NCBI RefSeq assembly: GCF_014654725.1
Contig: NZ_JACVZV010000005.1
Coordinates: 1 to 64,000, forward strand
Origin: Vulcanococcus sp. Clear-D1
GTDB taxonomy: Bacteria; Cyanobacteriota; Cyanobacteriia; PCC-6307; Cyanobiaceae
Length of the DNA stretch: 64,000 nucleotides
Direction of reading: 5' to 3'
The notes under the pieces are model-generated. The model saw nothing but the letters and a program-made list of their open reading frames with translations, searched no databases and was not told the origin of the DNA. Positions 62,372-64,000 of the stretch are shown here, piece by piece. Each line of letters starts with the position of its first letter. The stretch's first letter is position 1. Both the position numbers and the translations under genes were made by a program.

Positions 62372-63205
62372 TCAGCCTGGTTGGTCGTCGGCGGGTTTCA
62401 TCCCCCGGGCTTGATAGGCGCTGATGCTGATCGCCGCATCGGGTCGCTCCGCCAGGCGCGCAAATCGCTTGAGCCCAGTCTCGATCAGGGCTACGGCATG
62501 GGGTGTGGGCGCAGCCTCGAACAAGGCTGAGCGTTCCGGCTCGATAAAGCCGAGCAGATAGCTGCAAAACCCATCAACCGCATCGCGCTGACTGGGACAC
62601 CAGTGGTGGATCCCCACCATGGTGTTGTGCACCGCAGTGAAGCCGGCCTGCTCCAGCCAGGGGCCCAGCGCCGGGCCGGCGTGGGCATTGCCGTGGCGGT
62701 TGAAATGGGCAACGAAGGCGCTGAGCATCGCCTCAATCGCGGGGTCTGGCGGGGAAACGCGCAGGCTGGAGTAATCGGTTTCGGTGATGTGAATCGTGCC
62801 CCCTGGCCGCAGCACCCGCAGGGCTTCGCGCAGCACCGCCAGCGGCTCCTGCAGGTGCTCCACCACCCACACCAACCGCACACGATCCATCGAGGCGCAT
62901 GCCCAAGGCAGCGCAGCGCCATCCCCCACCGCAAGGTCCACCTGATCCAGGCCCAGCCCCCTGAGGTGCCCTCGCGCGGCCGCGATCTGGTCGGGGCTGA
63001 TGTCGATCCCGTGCAGTTGGGCATCGGGGTGCCTCTTGCCGATCTGCCCCAGCACCGCACCAACGCCGCAGCCGATCTCGAGGATCTGATCACCAGCCTG
63101 GTAATCCAGATTCGCTGCCAGTAGCTCGGAGAGCAGCTCTGCTTGATCAATCAGACGCTCTTGTTCGCGGCGACTCGTCCCATGGATGTAAGGCCGATCC
63201 TTCAT
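62372..63205 (-). CDS. Class I SAM-dependent methyltransferase
   Basis: 277 residues. Motif I is ILEIGCGVGAVLGQIG, motif II is HGIDISPDQIAAAR, followed by DLAVGDGAALPW, RLVWVVEHLQEPLAVLREAL and LRPGGTIHITETDYSS. The pattern matches UbiE/COQ5-like small-molecule methyltransferases. The ATG overlaps the stop of the amine oxidase gene as ATGA. Both methyltransferases and the oxidase may act in one pathway on an amine or pigment; the substrate is unknown. Confidence 0.87.
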   Translation of the reverse strand: MKDRPYIHGTSRREQERLIDQAELLSELLAANLDYQAGDQILEIGCGVGAVLGQIGKRHPDAQLHGIDISPDQIAAARGHLRGLGLDQVDLAVGDGAALPWACASMDRVRLVWVVEHLQEPLAVLREALRVLRPGGTIHITETDYSSLRVSPPDPAIEAMLSAFVAHFNRHGNAHAGPALGPWLEQAGFTAVHNTMVGIHHWCPSQRDAVDGFCSYLLGFIEPERSALFEAAPTPHAVALIETGLKRFARLAERPDAAISISAYQARGMKPADDQPG

Positions 63206-64000
63206 GGGCTCAGGTGTCGGGCAACGGTTGATGCGGCTAGCTCCCCGGCCTCGATGGCGCCTTCGAAATAGCCGGGCCAGCGCGGGGAGACCTCGGTACC
63301 GGCCCAGCACACCCTCCCATGGCTCGCGGGAGCCGGGCCACACTCGGTGCCGGCAGCCAGGCGGGCATGGCTGGTCCAGCTGCCTGGTGCTGGAAAGCTG
63401 GTGAAGGCACCGCCGGTCCAGGCTTCGCCATTCCAGGCTTGTTCCACCAGATCGAGGGGGCTGGCGGCGTCGGGGCCCCAATAGCTCACAAGATCCTTGA
63501 GGATCAGCGCTCGCCGTTCCGCCTCCGGCAGTGCGGCCATGGTGATGGCCCGCTCCCCCGCCACAAAGCTCGCCAGCACAGCCGGTTGCTCGCCAGGGGG
63601 GCCGCTGTCGGCGGTGAGATCCAGCCAGGGCTGTTCACCGGTCCCTAGACCGTTCAGTCCCTGCTCACGCCAGAAGGGCCTGCTGTAGCGCGTGAGGATT
63701 TTGGTCATGCCTCCCATGGCTGTGCGTTGCAGCAGGGCTTGATGCGCCGGGGGCAAGGGCGGTTCAAAGCGGATCGCTTGCCGCTGCGGCGGTGGCACCG
63801 CCACGATCACTGCACGGGCCTGCAGCGGTTCGAGCCCCTCGGCTATCACGGTTGCCATGGCCTCGTTTTGCTGAATGGCCAGCACCGGGGCTTCCAGCAC
63901 GAGGGCCTCCGGGCTGCGGGCCCGAAGGTCCGCCGCGAGCTGCAGGCTCACCGCTCCTGCCCCTCCCTGCACCAGCCATGCTTCCGGTGTCTCGGTCTGC
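63202..64000 (-). CDS. Flavin-containing amine oxidase (5' end beyond the window)
   Basis: The window contains the C-terminal 265 codons; the frame stays open to the edge. GGAGAVSLQLAADL and VIVAVPPPQRQAIRFEPPLP, SWTSHARLAAGTECGPA and the C-terminal VCWAGTEVSPRWPGYFEGAIE (FAD-binding motif of monoamine/polyamine oxidases) identify the family. The N-terminal FAD dinucleotide motif should lie outside the window. It heads an operon with two methyltransferases. Confidence 0.88.
   Translation of the reverse strand, partial: QTETPEAWLVQGGAGAVSLQLAADLRARSPEALVLEAPVLAIQQNEAMATVIAEGLEPLQARAVIVAVPPPQRQAIRFEPPLPPAHQALLQRTAMGGMTKILTRYSRPFWREQGLNGLGTGEQPWLDLTADSGPPGEQPAVLASFVAGERAITMAALPEAERRALILKDLVSYWGPDAASPLDLVEQAWNGEAWTGGAFTSFPAPGSWTSHARLAAGTECGPAPASHGRVCWAGTEVSPRWPGYFEGAIEAGELAASTVARHLSP

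Overview
The window comes from a GC-rich picocyanobacterium of the Synechococcus/Cyanobium type. The evidence is a phycobilisome rod-core linker with a CpcS/CpeS-type bilin lyase, a high-light-inducible protein, the ferredoxin-thioredoxin reductase catalytic chain beside a sufR/sufBCDS cluster, a cyanobacterial DUF2973 protein, the RarA fusion typical of cyanobacteria, SwmB-type surface repeats, and dense gene packing with many ATGA overlaps. I found no tRNA, rRNA or CRISPR array.

Layout. 1-9 kb: BrkB-family membrane protein, a small zinc-ribbon protein, the xseA-xseB-DUF2834 operon, hli, a HAD phosphatase, the helicase HrpB, small conserved proteins and an HtrA/Deg protease. 9-23 kb: a twin-CX3C miniprotein, an ABC-F ATPase, a Nif11-like peptide, anmK, a 1-Cys peroxiredoxin, hflX with a HAD hydrolase, NDH-2, cysH-coaX, PrxQ/Bcp, a phosphopantetheinyl transferase, two exported proteins and the RarA fusion. 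23-35 kb: a two-gene RND efflux system followed by a four-helix membrane protein and an APC permease, then a cation/proton antiporter, a COQ4-family protein, an MFS carrier, a ClC channel and a pterin dehydratase. 35-40 kb: phosphoglucomutase, exported proteins and a TPR-sulfotransferase.

40-50 kb is the accessory part. A roughly 10 kb, visibly A+T-richer element lies between two 245-bp direct repeats (39955-40199 and 50004-50248). Both repeats are the 3' end of a phospholipase D-like lipoprotein gene. A tyrosine recombinase starts just inside the left repeat. Behind it come a convergent acidic protein, three overlapping tiny genes (two ribbon-helix-helix-like), a zinc-ribbon primase-like protein with a partner, and surface-oriented cargo: a family-2 sulfotransferase, a metzincin protease and a 1025-residue lectin/SwmB-repeat protein. 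The native 3' end of the host gene, with its stop and terminator, is stranded on the left, while the intact gene on the right now ends in element-derived codons. The layout resembles the recombinase-plus-cargo islands (tycheposons) described in marine picocyanobacteria, but it sits in a protein gene instead of a tRNA.

50-64 kb: the PLD-like gene, a DUF4912 protein, the phycobilisome genes cpcG and cpcS/cpeS-like, an EamA transporter, and the Fe-S module: sufR divergent from ftrC-sufB-sufC-sufD-sufS, with a likely SufR operator between them. An amine oxidase (cut by the window end) and two methyltransferases follow in one operon.
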